64,000 nucleotides of DNA from a gamma proteobacterium HIMB55. GTDB taxonomy: Bacteria > Pseudomonadota > Gammaproteobacteria > Pseudomonadales > Halieaceae. Positions 45,327 through 54,168 of the stretch are shown here, in pieces; position 1 is the first letter of the stretch; the number at the start of each line of letters is the position of its first letter. The notes under the pieces were generated by a model. It saw nothing but the letters and a program-made list of their open reading frames with translations. It was not told the DNA's origin and did not search any database. A program made the position numbers and the translations under genes. The DNA lies in contig AGIF02000001.1 of assembly GCA_000227505.4 (NCBI GenBank), positions 1,446,035-1,510,034 of the forward strand, given 5' to 3'.

Positions 45327-45530
45327 CTATTTGGTCGCGTTGGATCTTGAAGTAGAAATTAAATAATTGATGGACGGGCCGGTTAAGACCACTAGGCCTA
45401 ATACGACCATCCAGTACTTCTCCTCCAATGTTTCTCCCGTAAGGTAACGAAACGCACCGTAGCCTAAAACGATTACGAGAAGAGCAAGACTGACATACGA
45501 ATTCCAAACTACGAATTTCTTCCAACCAAT
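45327..45530 (-). CDS. Small two-helix membrane protein candidate, probable ATT start
   Basis: A 67-residue frame on the minus strand, ending with TAG at 45327-45329. It contains two hydrophobic helices separated by a charged loop: SLALLVIVLGYGAFRYL (near residue 14) and WMVVLGLVVLTGPSINYLI (near residue 40). Between them is TGETLEEK. No ATG, GTG or TTG occurs near its beginning. The only plausible start is ATT at 45528-45530, just after AGGGT. A slightly earlier ATG is in another frame, so a lost base is also possible. The clean pattern of two helices makes this the best frame in an otherwise empty 365-base interval. Confidence 0.42.
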   Translation of the reverse strand: MGWKKFVVWNSYVSLALLVIVLGYGAFRYLTGETLEEKYWMVVLGLVVLTGPSINYLISTSRSNATK

Positions 45531-45633
45531 ACCCTATTCATCCCAAGAAAGCGTCTTTCATAACGGAGCAAAATGAAGCTGAGAGCGCTTGAAATCCAAT
45601 GCAACCGCGTGGTTTGCGCCCCTTAGTAGAGAA

Positions 45634-46305
45634 TCAACTATGGAACGTGACCGCTGAGTTCAGATCTGTGCGGTCTGTGACTACGTCATTGATTGGGGTA
45701 TCAACGGGATAGCCAAACGACAAACCGAACATCAGTTTGTGGTGCTCCGGCACGTCGATCACTTCGCGGATTTGCTTTGCCATAAAGCCGAGTGCTGTCT
45801 GCGGGCAGGAGCCTAGTCCCTGCGCGGTCAAGCCCAACATTACCGTTTGCGTGAACATCCCCAAATCGCAGGCTTCTCTCAAGCCAAATCCGTCGGGAAG
45901 CATGAAGAACGCTACCGCGGGTGCGTCAAAGAAACGGAAGTTACCAAGGAACCACTCCTGCCGCTTAGCTTTCTCTTCTCGAGGAATGCCTAAGGCATCG
46001 TAGAGGGCCTTGGCTGCTCCATACTGACGGTCTTTGTAGACACCCTCGTAGACACCGTCATAAGGAAAGTCAGGCGCCACATCGCCCTTTGCGAAAGCCA
46101 TAGGCAGTACTTCTCGAAGCTTCTCAAGCTTTTCTCCAGTGACGATGTGGACAAACCATGGCTGTGTATTGCAATTGCTTGGAGCACGAAGCGCTGGTGC
46201 AAATACCGCATCGATAACGTCGCGCTCGACAGGGTCCGATTTGAATGCACGGATCGAGCGTCGCTCATTTACGATAGCTTGGAAGGTTTCAGCCGCACTG
46301 CTCAT
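45634..46305 (-). CDS. Nitroreductase-family protein
   Basis: A 223-residue FMN-dependent nitroreductase. Typical parts are NERRSIRAFKSDPVERDVI, the FMN-binding ALRAPSNCNTQPW (near residue 35) and LGLTAQGLGSCPQTALG (near residue 155). The C-terminus MFGLSFGYPVD matches the family. It resembles the enzyme at 57890 more than the short one at 39219. The substrate is unknown. A hairpin separates it from the S41 protease gene upstream. Confidence 0.9.
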   Translation of the reverse strand: MSSAAETFQAIVNERRSIRAFKSDPVERDVIDAVFAPALRAPSNCNTQPWFVHIVTGEKLEKLREVLPMAFAKGDVAPDFPYDGVYEGVYKDRQYGAAKALYDALGIPREEKAKRQEWFLGNFRFFDAPAVAFFMLPDGFGLREACDLGMFTQTVMLGLTAQGLGSCPQTALGFMAKQIREVIDVPEHHKLMFGLSFGYPVDTPINDVVTDRTDLNSAVTFHS

Positions 46306-46393
46306 GGTTACTCCTACAGAATCAAAAAAGCCTAAACATCAAAAACATCGAAGGAACGAGGCTACACCGACTTACACAACAGGTGAATAGCGC

Positions 46394-46412
46394 AAACAGG
46401 TCGCTCCTGTTT
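46394..46412. terminator. Hairpin between S41 protease and nitroreductase genes
   Basis: A perfect 7-bp inverted repeat, AAACAGG and CCTGTTT, with a 5-base loop and a further partial GCG/CGC pairing outside, lies between the stop of the protease gene (46569, minus strand) and the start of the nitroreductase (46305). It can act as a terminator for the former. The remaining interval (46306-46568) contains no gene that I see. Confidence 0.5.
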
Positions 46413-46568
46413 ACGCAGATTCTATTCACGCGCGTTTGGTTACCAACTTTATTTCCTGCTCGGCTTTCACTGTGCTTCACACACCACCAATCAGCACACG
46501 CAACGAAGCTGAGATACCCTCTTCACAAGCATCGACTGCAGGCTAATCTGTGTTCTGCCTGACGCTCT

Positions 46569-48041
46569 CTAGAAAGACCTAACGCTCCCATCGGGATTTA
46601 GCGGCGCATCTTTGTTAACGGGCCAAGAAGCATCAAAGCTTGCAACCGCTAACGGCTCTACTGGCGCGGATTTACTATCGTCAGCGTCGTTAACCTTGGG
46701 CTGAACACCACTCAGCCAATTGAAAGCCGCGGCAAATGAATCTTCCTGCGCGTCACCAAATGGACGTGTCGCGTCATCGGCAGCTTCAAAAAAGGTAAAC
46801 CGCCCTGTGCTGACTAGGCCCGTAAAATAACCGCCCTGCCCTTCGCCATTTTGAATCTCAAATGCGATCAATCTAAGGCGTGTCTCACAAGCATCAGGAT
46901 CAAGATCAAAGGCGTATTGACCAACCGCTTTACCCGATGTCTCAGAGCCTACAATGGCGAGCTCGATATGAGGGTCGAGGCCGTTGATCAATAGCTCACT
47001 CGCAGAAGCCGACCCTCCGGTGGTAATGAAGGCAATTCGCAGTGGGCTAAATGTCTCAGCAAGTGGTGCAAAGTTAGCCGTACTGTTCTGGTCTTGATGC
47101 TTGTCGTTAAGGTTAACGATGTAGCTCAGCTGACCGTTAGCTGTATCACCAGCGAGCAAATTCAAGAATGTTTCCGCAACTCTCACCAAACCGCCGCCGT
47201 TGTAGCGAAGGTCGATAATGAGATCGGTAACACCTGCCTCCCGGAAAGTCGTCGCAGCCGCTCTGAGAGGGCCGTCGGCTGCATCAATGAAGGTACGGAA
47301 ATTGATGTAGCCCACAGGCGTACCGTTATCCCGCTCGATCACCAAAGCCTCACCCGCCAGCGGTGGCGTAGTGGTCTCAGCGGTCGTCACCGAAATTTCG
47401 CTTTCCTCCCCCTCGTATTCAACGCGAAAAACAGTGGTTTGGAGCTCTCCTCTTGCGCCAAACACCGCCGTGGGAAGCTCAGCGTTGCGCGCTACTAGCG
47501 CATCCCAGGTCTCAAAATCAGCTTCTCCGTCGCGCTTGACTGCGAGCAGACGCTGGCCACGTCGAATACCGGCGGTATGCGCAGGCCCTTCCTCGTAAGC
47601 GTCCGAGAAGTAGAAGTTGTTGTTAATAATCCGATAGCGGACGCCATAGCCATAGAAGGTTCCAGACGTAAAACGCTGTGTGTCTTCTTCAATGGTCGTC
47701 AGGTACGAAAATCCAGGATCACGGCCGGTTCCATCGGTCCAAATGGGCTGCATGATGGCCGAGAGGTATTCAGAGGGGTCTGAATAATCCTCAGCATCAA
47801 CTTGTGCTAGCTCGTCATACCAGTAGTAATAACTCTCAGAGACCTCTTTCACGAACTGCACCTGCGCATCAGCCCCACAAGCATCGGTGCTCCCGCCTCC
47901 GCTTGAACCGGATCCCGTGCCAGAGCCCGATCCTGTGCCGCCACCAGCGACGGGCGCCGGTGATGACGAACCTCCGCCGCCACCGCCGCAAGCAACGACG
48001 CTGAGACTAAGAACAAGAACGGTAATTAATTTGTGGGACAT
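46569..48041 (-). CDS. S41-family serine protease, lipoprotein
   Basis: A 490-residue protein with a lipoprotein signal (LSVVAC, Cys near residue 18). A glycine- and serine-rich linker of some 35 residues (GGGGGGSSSPAPVAGGG and so on) precedes a helical region, a PDZ-like segment (GIRRGQRLLAV) and a C-terminal peptidase domain. The catalytic serine lies in TGGSASASELLI (near residue 345) and the general-base lysine in SETSGKAVGQY (near residue 370). Substrates are unknown. The glycine tract is characteristic of many surface lipoproteins in this group. Confidence 0.88.
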   Translation of the reverse strand: MSHKLITVLVLSLSVVACGGGGGGSSSPAPVAGGGTGSGSGTGSGSSGGGSTDACGADAQVQFVKEVSESYYYWYDELAQVDAEDYSDPSEYLSAIMQPIWTDGTGRDPGFSYLTTIEEDTQRFTSGTFYGYGVRYRIINNNFYFSDAYEEGPAHTAGIRRGQRLLAVKRDGEADFETWDALVARNAELPTAVFGARGELQTTVFRVEYEGEESEISVTTAETTTPPLAGEALVIERDNGTPVGYINFRTFIDAADGPLRAAATTFREAGVTDLIIDLRYNGGGLVRVAETFLNLLAGDTANGQLSYIVNLNDKHQDQNSTANFAPLAETFSPLRIAFITTGGSASASELLINGLDPHIELAIVGSETSGKAVGQYAFDLDPDACETRLRLIAFEIQNGEGQGGYFTGLVSTGRFTFFEAADDATRPFGDAQEDSFAAAFNWLSGVQPKVNDADDSKSAPVEPLAVASFDASWPVNKDAPLNPDGSVRSF

Positions 48042-48178
48042 TGCTTTTTCCTAACTATTTCCTGACGATTTCCTGACTTTTCCGAACGCTAACGAGCCGC
48101 TTTTATTCGCGGGCACGATAGAGAAAGTCCCTATCCGTGCCAACTCATTATGTAACGCTTCAAGTTGTTTTTTCTGTT

Positions 48179-48193
48179 GCATCTTTAAGATGC
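48179..48193. promoter_or_regulatory. Short palindromic hairpin GCATCTT-T-AAGATGC
   Basis: A 7-bp inverted repeat with one central base lies 20 bases beyond the GST stop, between the GST gene and the S41 protease start. It could be a GST terminator or a binding site upstream of the protease. Confidence 0.3.
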
Positions 48194-48212
48194 TTGCCCA
48201 ACCTGAGAGTCG

Positions 48213-48824
48213 TTATTTCATATTGATTGCAGTTTGGAAACACGGCCGCTGAGTAATGCGCTCAACGTAGGCCTTCACATTAGGCATATCCTCAGAGACA
48301 CAGCCCATGCGATTACTCATAAAGCACGCGTGCCCCAACATGATGTCCGCTGCAGAGAAGTCTCCTATTAGGTACTCACGGCCCTCCAGAGCCTCGTTGA
48401 CCGGCTTTAGCGCATTATTTAGCAAGCGCTGCGCCTGACCGAGAACAACCGGATCTCGACGATCCTCTGGAAGAAGAATAGTGTGAACAACGATGGTGTT
48501 CATGGGGGGCATCACCATACCCTCACAGTAGTGGAACCACTGTAGAAACTCAGGGAACATGTTGCTCTCTGGTGCAGGTTTCAAACCACCATCTTTGTGG
48601 CGTGCAAGGATGTACTCAACGATTGCACCCGACTCGTAAATCGAAACGTCACCGTCCTCGAGTACAGGCACCCGCCCTAGCGGATGGCGATCACGGTGCT
48701 CGTCTGACTTCAGATCTTTCGGATGAAACGACATCGCGTTGAGCTCGTAAGGCAACTCAAGTTCTTCAAGCAGCCAGAGAATACGGCCGGCGCGTGAGTT
48801 AGGAGCGAAATGGAGTTTAAGCAT
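48213..48824 (-). CDS. Glutathione S-transferase family protein
   Basis: A 203-residue protein of the soluble GST fold. The N-terminal thioredoxin-like domain starts MLKLHFAPNSRAGRILW; here the catalytic Ser/Tyr is probably Asn-Ser. The cis-proline lies in HPLGRVPVLEDGD, and the conserved SGAIVEYIL contacts glutathione. The C-terminal helical domain contains the N-capping motif FSAADIMLGHACFMSN. The function may be detoxification. It is divergent from the ArsR-methyltransferase gene. Confidence 0.9.
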   Translation of the reverse strand: MLKLHFAPNSRAGRILWLLEELELPYELNAMSFHPKDLKSDEHRDRHPLGRVPVLEDGDVSIYESGAIVEYILARHKDGGLKPAPESNMFPEFLQWFHYCEGMVMPPMNTIVVHTILLPEDRRDPVVLGQAQRLLNNALKPVNEALEGREYLIGDFSAADIMLGHACFMSNRMGCVSEDMPNVKAYVERITQRPCFQTAINMK

Positions 48825-48967
48825 AATGTTTCCCCTTATTTTATTTTTTCGTCTGTTTCTGTGGCAGGCGATGCTACCTTACCCAGATAGGCGCTTGTCG
48901 ACATAAGTGCCGGCCTCGGCCTATGTGAAGATCACATCAAAGCTCAACGCTGTGAATCCCCAAGTCA

Positions 48968-48986
48968 CACAAGCGTATCGCTTGTG
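48968..48986. promoter_or_regulatory. Inverted repeat, probable operator for the ArsR-type regulator
   Basis: A perfect 8-bp inverted repeat, CACAAGCG and CGCTTGTG, separated by TAT, lies 60 bases before the start of the ArsR-methyltransferase gene and 144 bases before the divergent GST gene. ArsR-family dimers bind such repeats, and self-regulation is common. Direct evidence is lacking. Confidence 0.5.
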
Positions 48987-49045
48987 ACCTGAAAAATCTT
49001 GTTTGCCCGTATTCATTTTGCTCACATAAAGCTATCTTTATACGC

Positions 49046-49969
49046 ATGAATATCGATGCGTTATCACAGTGTTTAAAGGCGGCCGCAGATCCCAGTCGGC
49101 TTCGCCTGCTGTTCCTTTGCAATCAGGGCGAGCTTACTGTGACAGACCTTGTGCGCATCACGGGCCACAGTCAGCCCAGAACCTCGCGCCACCTAAAAAT
49201 ATTGCAAGACGCAGGACTACTTGAAAGCTTCCGCGAGCAGCACTTCATCTTTTATCGGGTAAATCGCAGAGCGCCGTATGACGATATTCTTAGTACGCTT
49301 TTGGGCAGTATCAATGCGACCGACAGCACTATCGAAGAGGACAGCCGCCGACTGTCTGTTATCCGCGAGGCACGCGCGCAGCTCGCAGAGAGCTACGTTG
49401 AGGATGAAGTACCGGAGTGGCTTGAACTTCACCGCTATCACGGCGATCAGCAAACGTTTAGAGAGCACGTGACCGCGCTGTTAGAGGGCCACAACGTGGG
49501 CCATCTACTCGACGTCGCCACCGGTACTGGGCGAATGCTGGGGTTGGTGGGACCCATGGCTGCGAGCGGCTATGGCGTGGATCTCTCGAAGAAAATGGTG
49601 GTCGTCGCAAGAGACGCCATCGAAAAAGCCGGCATGACGCACCTGTCAGTCCGACAGGAAGACATGTACCAAATGCGCTTTGCCGCAAATAGCTTCGATA
49701 CGGTGACTATTGATCAGGTTCTCTACTTTGCCGATGATCCAGCAGCGCTTTTTCAAGAAGCAACGCGGGTGCTCAAGCGAGGTGGGAAAATGCTCGTAGT
49801 CGCCTTCACCCAACACGAAGGTGAAAACGTGGAACAGATCTCCGTCAGCGTTGATATGAAATCGATCATGGCATGGCTAGTGAATGAAGATTTGTCCGTA
49901 GAACAAATCGATAAGATCCCAGGTGAGTCACTCGACATCAGCCTGATACTTGCGACTAAAACGGGATAG
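49046..49969 (+). CDS. ArsR-family regulator fused to a SAM-dependent methyltransferase
   Basis: A 307-residue fusion. Residues 1-95 form an ArsR winged helix (LKAAADPSRLRLLFL, recognition helix HSQPRTSRHLKIL). Residues 130-300 form a class I methyltransferase: motif I LLDVATGTGRMLGLV (near residue 152), GYGVDLS, then VTIDQVLYFADDP and the acidic motif IV. The ELCVCDL metal-sensing sequence of classical ArsR proteins is replaced by ELTVTDL without cysteines, so metal sensing is unlikely. SAM or its derivatives could be the effector. Target genes are unknown. An inverted repeat at 48968 lies in its promoter region, and a lipoprotein gene follows three bases later. Confidence 0.88.
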   Translation: MNIDALSQCLKAAADPSRLRLLFLCNQGELTVTDLVRITGHSQPRTSRHLKILQDAGLLESFREQHFIFYRVNRRAPYDDILSTLLGSINATDSTIEEDSRRLSVIREARAQLAESYVEDEVPEWLELHRYHGDQQTFREHVTALLEGHNVGHLLDVATGTGRMLGLVGPMAASGYGVDLSKKMVVVARDAIEKAGMTHLSVRQEDMYQMRFAANSFDTVTIDQVLYFADDPAALFQEATRVLKRGGKMLVVAFTQHEGENVEQISVSVDMKSIMAWLVNEDLSVEQIDKIPGESLDISLILATKTG

Positions 49970-49972
49970 TCT

Positions 49973-50389
49973 ATGCGCCGAATATCGCAGCTCTGGTTAT
50001 CAACTCTGTTCCTCTTTTTGATGGGCTGTACTAGCCTCTTGGCTATGAAGTCAGTTGATCTACGAAATACCAGCGAGTTTCCCAACTACGACCTCTCCGC
50101 CGCCATTGATGACACTTGCTCGGAGCGTCTAGTGAAATCGGATAAGCGGACTCGAGACGAGTTCATTGCGCAGTGGGAAAACGCTACCAACGAGGAATTG
50201 GTCATGCTCTGGTTATGGCACAACGGTGAGGTCAGAGAGATTTATCGACTGCCGCCACAAACCCTTGCGCGCACTAGCCTTTTGGACGGCATGGGCATCG
50301 CTGTCATCAGCAAGCGCAATGGAAAATGTTTGTTTAACCAAGTCGTCACAAGACAGTCGCTCGGGGACGTCACACAGCGGTTTGATTGA
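49973..50389 (+). CDS. Hypothetical lipoprotein
   Basis: A 138-residue protein beginning three bases after the ArsR-methyltransferase stop. The signal peptide ends with the lipobox LMGC (Cys near residue 19). The mature part has no named family: a short charged segment, EEQLVMLW-like central helix (NEELVMLWLWHNGEVREIYRL) and a beta-rich end. Two further cysteines (ICSERL-type and CLFNQ) may pair. Close spacing implies co-expression with the regulator. Confidence 0.68.
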   Translation: MRRISQLWLSTLFLFLMGCTSLLAMKSVDLRNTSEFPNYDLSAAIDDTCSERLVKSDKRTRDEFIAQWENATNEELVMLWLWHNGEVREIYRLPPQTLARTSLLDGMGIAVISKRNGKCLFNQVVTRQSLGDVTQRFD

Positions 50390-50440
50390 ACTGTCGAATA
50401 ATCTGCTTCTTAAGTAATTCTGATGCGAAGAGAATCATCC

Positions 50441-52600
50441 ATGAAAAAATTCGTATTTTGTCTATTCCTCGTTCTTAATTTCTCCGGTTGCGGCGGTGAG
50501 TCGGCGGTCGATGACAAGATTGCGGGGACTTCTCCTATCAACCTAGCCGAAACACGGAGAGGTGATCACGTTGATACGTATTTCGGCGTCGAGGTTTCAG
50601 ACCCCTATCGATGGTTGGAAGATGATTTAAGCGAAGAGACTGCAGCGTGGATTGGTGATCAAAATAACGTAACGCGGGACTATTTAGCCGATATCGCGAT
50701 TCGAGATGACGTCAAAGAAACCGTCGCACGATTGATCAATTTTGAGCGCGAGGGTGCGCCCTTCGTTGCGGGTGATAATCGCTACGTCTACCGAAATTCT
50801 GGCTTACAAAACCAGAGCATTCTTTATCGCGTTGCCGATGATGGCAGCGAGACCGTATTCCTAGACCCTAACGGGTTTAGCGACGACGGCACCGTGAGTA
50901 TGTCGGGCGTGAGCTTTACCGAAGACGGCACCAAGGTTGCTTACCAGCTCTCTATTGGCGGCAGCGACTGGCGCTCTATTGTTGTGCGCGACGTTGCGAG
51001 CGGTGATGTCGTTGAAACGCCACTCGAGGACGTGAAATTCTCAGGCATATCGTGGTTAGGGACCGAAGGCTTCTTCTACTCAAGCTACGACAAGCCCGAT
51101 GGCAGTGAGCTCTCTGCCAAGACCGATCAACACAAACTCTACTTCCACAAAATCGGAACGCCACAAAGCGATGATCAATTGGTCTTTGGTGGCACCACCG
51201 AGCAAAAGCACCGTTATGTGGGTGCAGATGTTGGCGGTGATGACCGTTACTTACTGATCAGCGCCGCTAATTCCACTTCGGGTAATAAGCTCTTCGTTAA
51301 AGATCTCTCCTTTGAGACCAGCGAACTCATTACGATCTTTGCTGATGAAGGGGCTGATACGTTCTTACTTGAGAGCGATGGCGAAACCCTGCTTATGGGA
51401 ACTAATCATGAGGCCCCAAAGGGTCGTGTCATCGCGATAGACCCACAAAATCCAGACGAAGCTAACTGGCGTGACATCATTCCAGAGTCCGACGTTGTTC
51501 TTACCGCGCGCACGGGTGCTGGCTATATTTTTGCTGAGTACATGATTGACGCTATCAGTCAGGTCAAGCAATTCGACTTGAAGGGTAATCTCGTTCGAGA
51601 TATCGAATTGCCGGATTTGGGCACAGCATCAGGCTTTTCCGGTAAGAAGGATCAGGAGGAGATCTACTTTACCTTCACCAACTATCGTATTGCGCCAGCC
51701 ATTTTCTCACTGGATCCCGAGTCCGGTGAGGTCACGCTGTACCGTGCGTCCAAATCACCGTTCGATGGCAACCGCTACAAAACAGAGCAGGTGTTCTACA
51801 CATCAAAAGACGGCACGCGAATTCCCATGATCATCACCTATGGGAAGGACACGGTGCTAGACGGTTCGACACCTACCATCTTGTACGCCTATGGCGGCTT
51901 CAACATCAGTATCCGTCCGCGCTTCAGTAGCACCGTCGCTGCTTGGCTTGAAATGGGCGGCATGTACGCCGTGCCCAACATCCGCGGTGGTGGCGAGTAC
52001 GGAAAAGCTTGGCACATTGCTGGCACCAAGTTGCAAAAGCAGAACGTCTTCGACGACTTTATTGCAGCAGCCGAATTTCTCATCGACGAGGGCTACACGA
52101 GTAAAGAGCGGCTTGCGGTGAGCGGCCGATCCAACGGTGGTCTCTTGGTGGGTGCCGTGACAACACAACGTCCCGATCTCTTCCAAGTGTCACTGCCAGG
52201 TGTAGGCGTACTCGATATGCTGCGCTATCACACCTTTACCGCAGGCGCGGGCTGGGCCTATGACTACGGCACGGCGGATGAAAGTAAGGAAATGTTCGAG
52301 TACTTGCTTGGCTATTCGCCCGTGCACAACACCAAACCGGGCACTGCCTACCCCGCCACCCTGATCACAACCGCTGAGCGTGATGATCGGGTTGTACCTG
52401 CGCACTCATTCAAGTTCGCGGCTCAAATGCAATACGATCACACCGGTGATGCGCCAGTATTGATCCGTATTGATAGTGATGCTGGACACGGTGCGGGAAC
52501 ACCGACCGATAAAATCATCGATCAGTACGCCGACATCTACAGTTTTACTTTGAAGAACATGGGCGTTGAGACCATTCGAGATTCGGGGGCGTCGCTTTGA
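50441..52600 (+). CDS. Prolyl oligopeptidase (S9A), lipoprotein
   Basis: A 719-residue prolyl oligopeptidase. The start at ATG 50441 gives a signal peptide with lipobox FSGC (MKKFVFCLFLVLNFSGC); an ATG six codons earlier lacks a ribosome site. The N-terminal propeller domain begins with the canonical PYRWLEDD. The catalytic domain contains PTILYAYGGF, the nucleophile in SGRSNGGLL (near residue 565) and the histidine in SDAGHGAG (near residue 680). It cleaves peptides after proline in the periplasm. It lies 51 bases after the lipoprotein gene. Confidence 0.95.
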   Translation: MKKFVFCLFLVLNFSGCGGESAVDDKIAGTSPINLAETRRGDHVDTYFGVEVSDPYRWLEDDLSEETAAWIGDQNNVTRDYLADIAIRDDVKETVARLINFEREGAPFVAGDNRYVYRNSGLQNQSILYRVADDGSETVFLDPNGFSDDGTVSMSGVSFTEDGTKVAYQLSIGGSDWRSIVVRDVASGDVVETPLEDVKFSGISWLGTEGFFYSSYDKPDGSELSAKTDQHKLYFHKIGTPQSDDQLVFGGTTEQKHRYVGADVGGDDRYLLISAANSTSGNKLFVKDLSFETSELITIFADEGADTFLLESDGETLLMGTNHEAPKGRVIAIDPQNPDEANWRDIIPESDVVLTARTGAGYIFAEYMIDAISQVKQFDLKGNLVRDIELPDLGTASGFSGKKDQEEIYFTFTNYRIAPAIFSLDPESGEVTLYRASKSPFDGNRYKTEQVFYTSKDGTRIPMIITYGKDTVLDGSTPTILYAYGGFNISIRPRFSSTVAAWLEMGGMYAVPNIRGGGEYGKAWHIAGTKLQKQNVFDDFIAAAEFLIDEGYTSKERLAVSGRSNGGLLVGAVTTQRPDLFQVSLPGVGVLDMLRYHTFTAGAGWAYDYGTADESKEMFEYLLGYSPVHNTKPGTAYPATLITTAERDDRVVPAHSFKFAAQMQYDHTGDAPVLIRIDSDAGHGAGTPTDKIIDQYADIYSFTLKNMGVETIRDSGASL

Positions 52601-52641
52601 TCAGTTCTCGGAGCGCCCCGCTACAGAGCGGCGGTTAAACC

Positions 52642-54105
52642 ATGAGTTGGTTTGTCGAGCACTGGATTGCAAGTAGCGTCCTAGCGGCCTATGTCGCTGC
52701 GCTGTTTTATAACGCCTACCTGGGTAACAAAGCCGCCACGGGCATGGGCGGCTACTACGTAGGGAATCGAGAAATGGGCGGCGCAGTTGTCGGCATCTCC
52801 TTCTTCGCAACCTTTGCTTCTACCAACACGTTTATTGGTCACGCAGGCAAAGGCTATGAGTATGGCGTCGCTTGGTTCACCCTTGCCGTACTTTTGGTTG
52901 TCTTCGCTTGGGTCTCCTGGCGATGGATAGGACCACCCCTCAGACGCTTCGCAGCTGAGTGGGATGCGCTAACCATCCCTGACTACATCAAAGGCCGCAT
53001 CTTGAATAACGAAGCGTCCGCCGACCGGCATCCGGTGCTTCTATTGTCGGCCTCGGTCATTGTCTTTGCGAGCCTCTTGTATCTCCTCGCTATCTTTAAG
53101 GGCGCAGGTCACCTCTTTCAGATTTTCCTCGGTGTGCCTTATGAAGTTGCGGTTGGCGTAACGCTGGTCGTAGTTGTTCTCTACACCTCAATTGGTGGCT
53201 TTGTTTCCGTTGTAAGAACTGACGCTATCCAAGGTGTATTCATGCTACTCGGTGCCATGACCATCTTCTATTTCGTGACGAAAGCCGCTGGCGGCATAGG
53301 TGCCGTCACAAAACTGGTGGATATGCCGACCAAACAGCACCTTTTTGATCTTAATGGCGCAATGCCGTTCGCCGTTGTGTTGGGTGTTTCGCTTTCCGGT
53401 GCGCTCAAGCTGATCGTTGATCCTCGCCAGCTGTCGCGCTTCTATGGCTTAAAAAACGATGCGGAAGTAAAGCGCGGCATGTGGATCGCGATAGCGGGCT
53501 TAACACTGATTCTTGTCTGCATGTTCCCCATCGGGATTTACGCGCACTTGATTTTAGATAACGTGGCGGACACAGACCTGATCGTGCCCACATTGGTCAA
53601 TGACGCGACCATTTTTCCATTTTGGGTAACCGATCTACTCATCGTATCCATCGTGTCTGCGGCGATGTCGTCGATGGATAGTGTCCTTCTCGTCGCCTCT
53701 TCGACGCTGTACAAAAACCTCATCGCCCCGTTCAAAAAGGTGGAGAACGAGGTGCGTTTATCCCGCGTTGCAGTGATTGGTTTCGCTTGCCTAGCTGCCT
53801 TTCTCGCGCTCAATCCTCCTGGCGATATCGTCGGTATCACCATTTTCTCCGGCAGCCTTTACGCAGTCTGCTTTTTCCCGCCTGTCGTCTTTGGCCTTTA
53901 CGGCAGAGTCGCGTCTGCTTCACGCGTCTTTGTCGCTATGCTCTTTGGTATAGCAACACTCATCGCGTGGATTGGACTTGGGCTGAGCAGCCTACTCCAC
54001 GAAGTATTCCCTGGTTTGGTCGTATCTACCGCTATTTACCTCGCGTTTTCTAAGCGTGTGGACGATCAGCCAGTGAGTGAAGCGCACGAGCGCCTCGTCA
54101 CTTAA
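52642..54105 (+). CDS. Sodium:solute symporter (SSS family)
   Basis: A 487-residue protein with about thirteen membrane segments typical of the SSS family (TC 2.A.21). Recognisable segments are GMGGYYVGNREMGG (near residue 35), the early-helix FFATFASTNTFIGHAG and the sodium-site region PFWVTDLLIVSIVSAAMSSMDS (near residue 330), with the Ser/Ser of the second half. These proteins couple sodium influx to uptake of sugars, amino acids, proline or vitamins. The substrate is not evident. It is followed 63 bases later by selA and is preceded by the prolyl oligopeptidase, so peptide or amino-acid uptake is one speculative link. Confidence 0.9.
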   Translation: MSWFVEHWIASSVLAAYVAALFYNAYLGNKAATGMGGYYVGNREMGGAVVGISFFATFASTNTFIGHAGKGYEYGVAWFTLAVLLVVFAWVSWRWIGPPLRRFAAEWDALTIPDYIKGRILNNEASADRHPVLLLSASVIVFASLLYLLAIFKGAGHLFQIFLGVPYEVAVGVTLVVVVLYTSIGGFVSVVRTDAIQGVFMLLGAMTIFYFVTKAAGGIGAVTKLVDMPTKQHLFDLNGAMPFAVVLGVSLSGALKLIVDPRQLSRFYGLKNDAEVKRGMWIAIAGLTLILVCMFPIGIYAHLILDNVADTDLIVPTLVNDATIFPFWVTDLLIVSIVSAAMSSMDSVLLVASSTLYKNLIAPFKKVENEVRLSRVAVIGFACLAAFLALNPPGDIVGITIFSGSLYAVCFFPPVVFGLYGRVASASRVFVAMLFGIATLIAWIGLGLSSLLHEVFPGLVVSTAIYLAFSKRVDDQPVSEAHERLVT

Positions 54106-54168
54106 GTCAGTGTCCTAAGACCCAACAATCGGGCTACACTGCTTCGCAGAAACCGGGGGAAAACGAGC

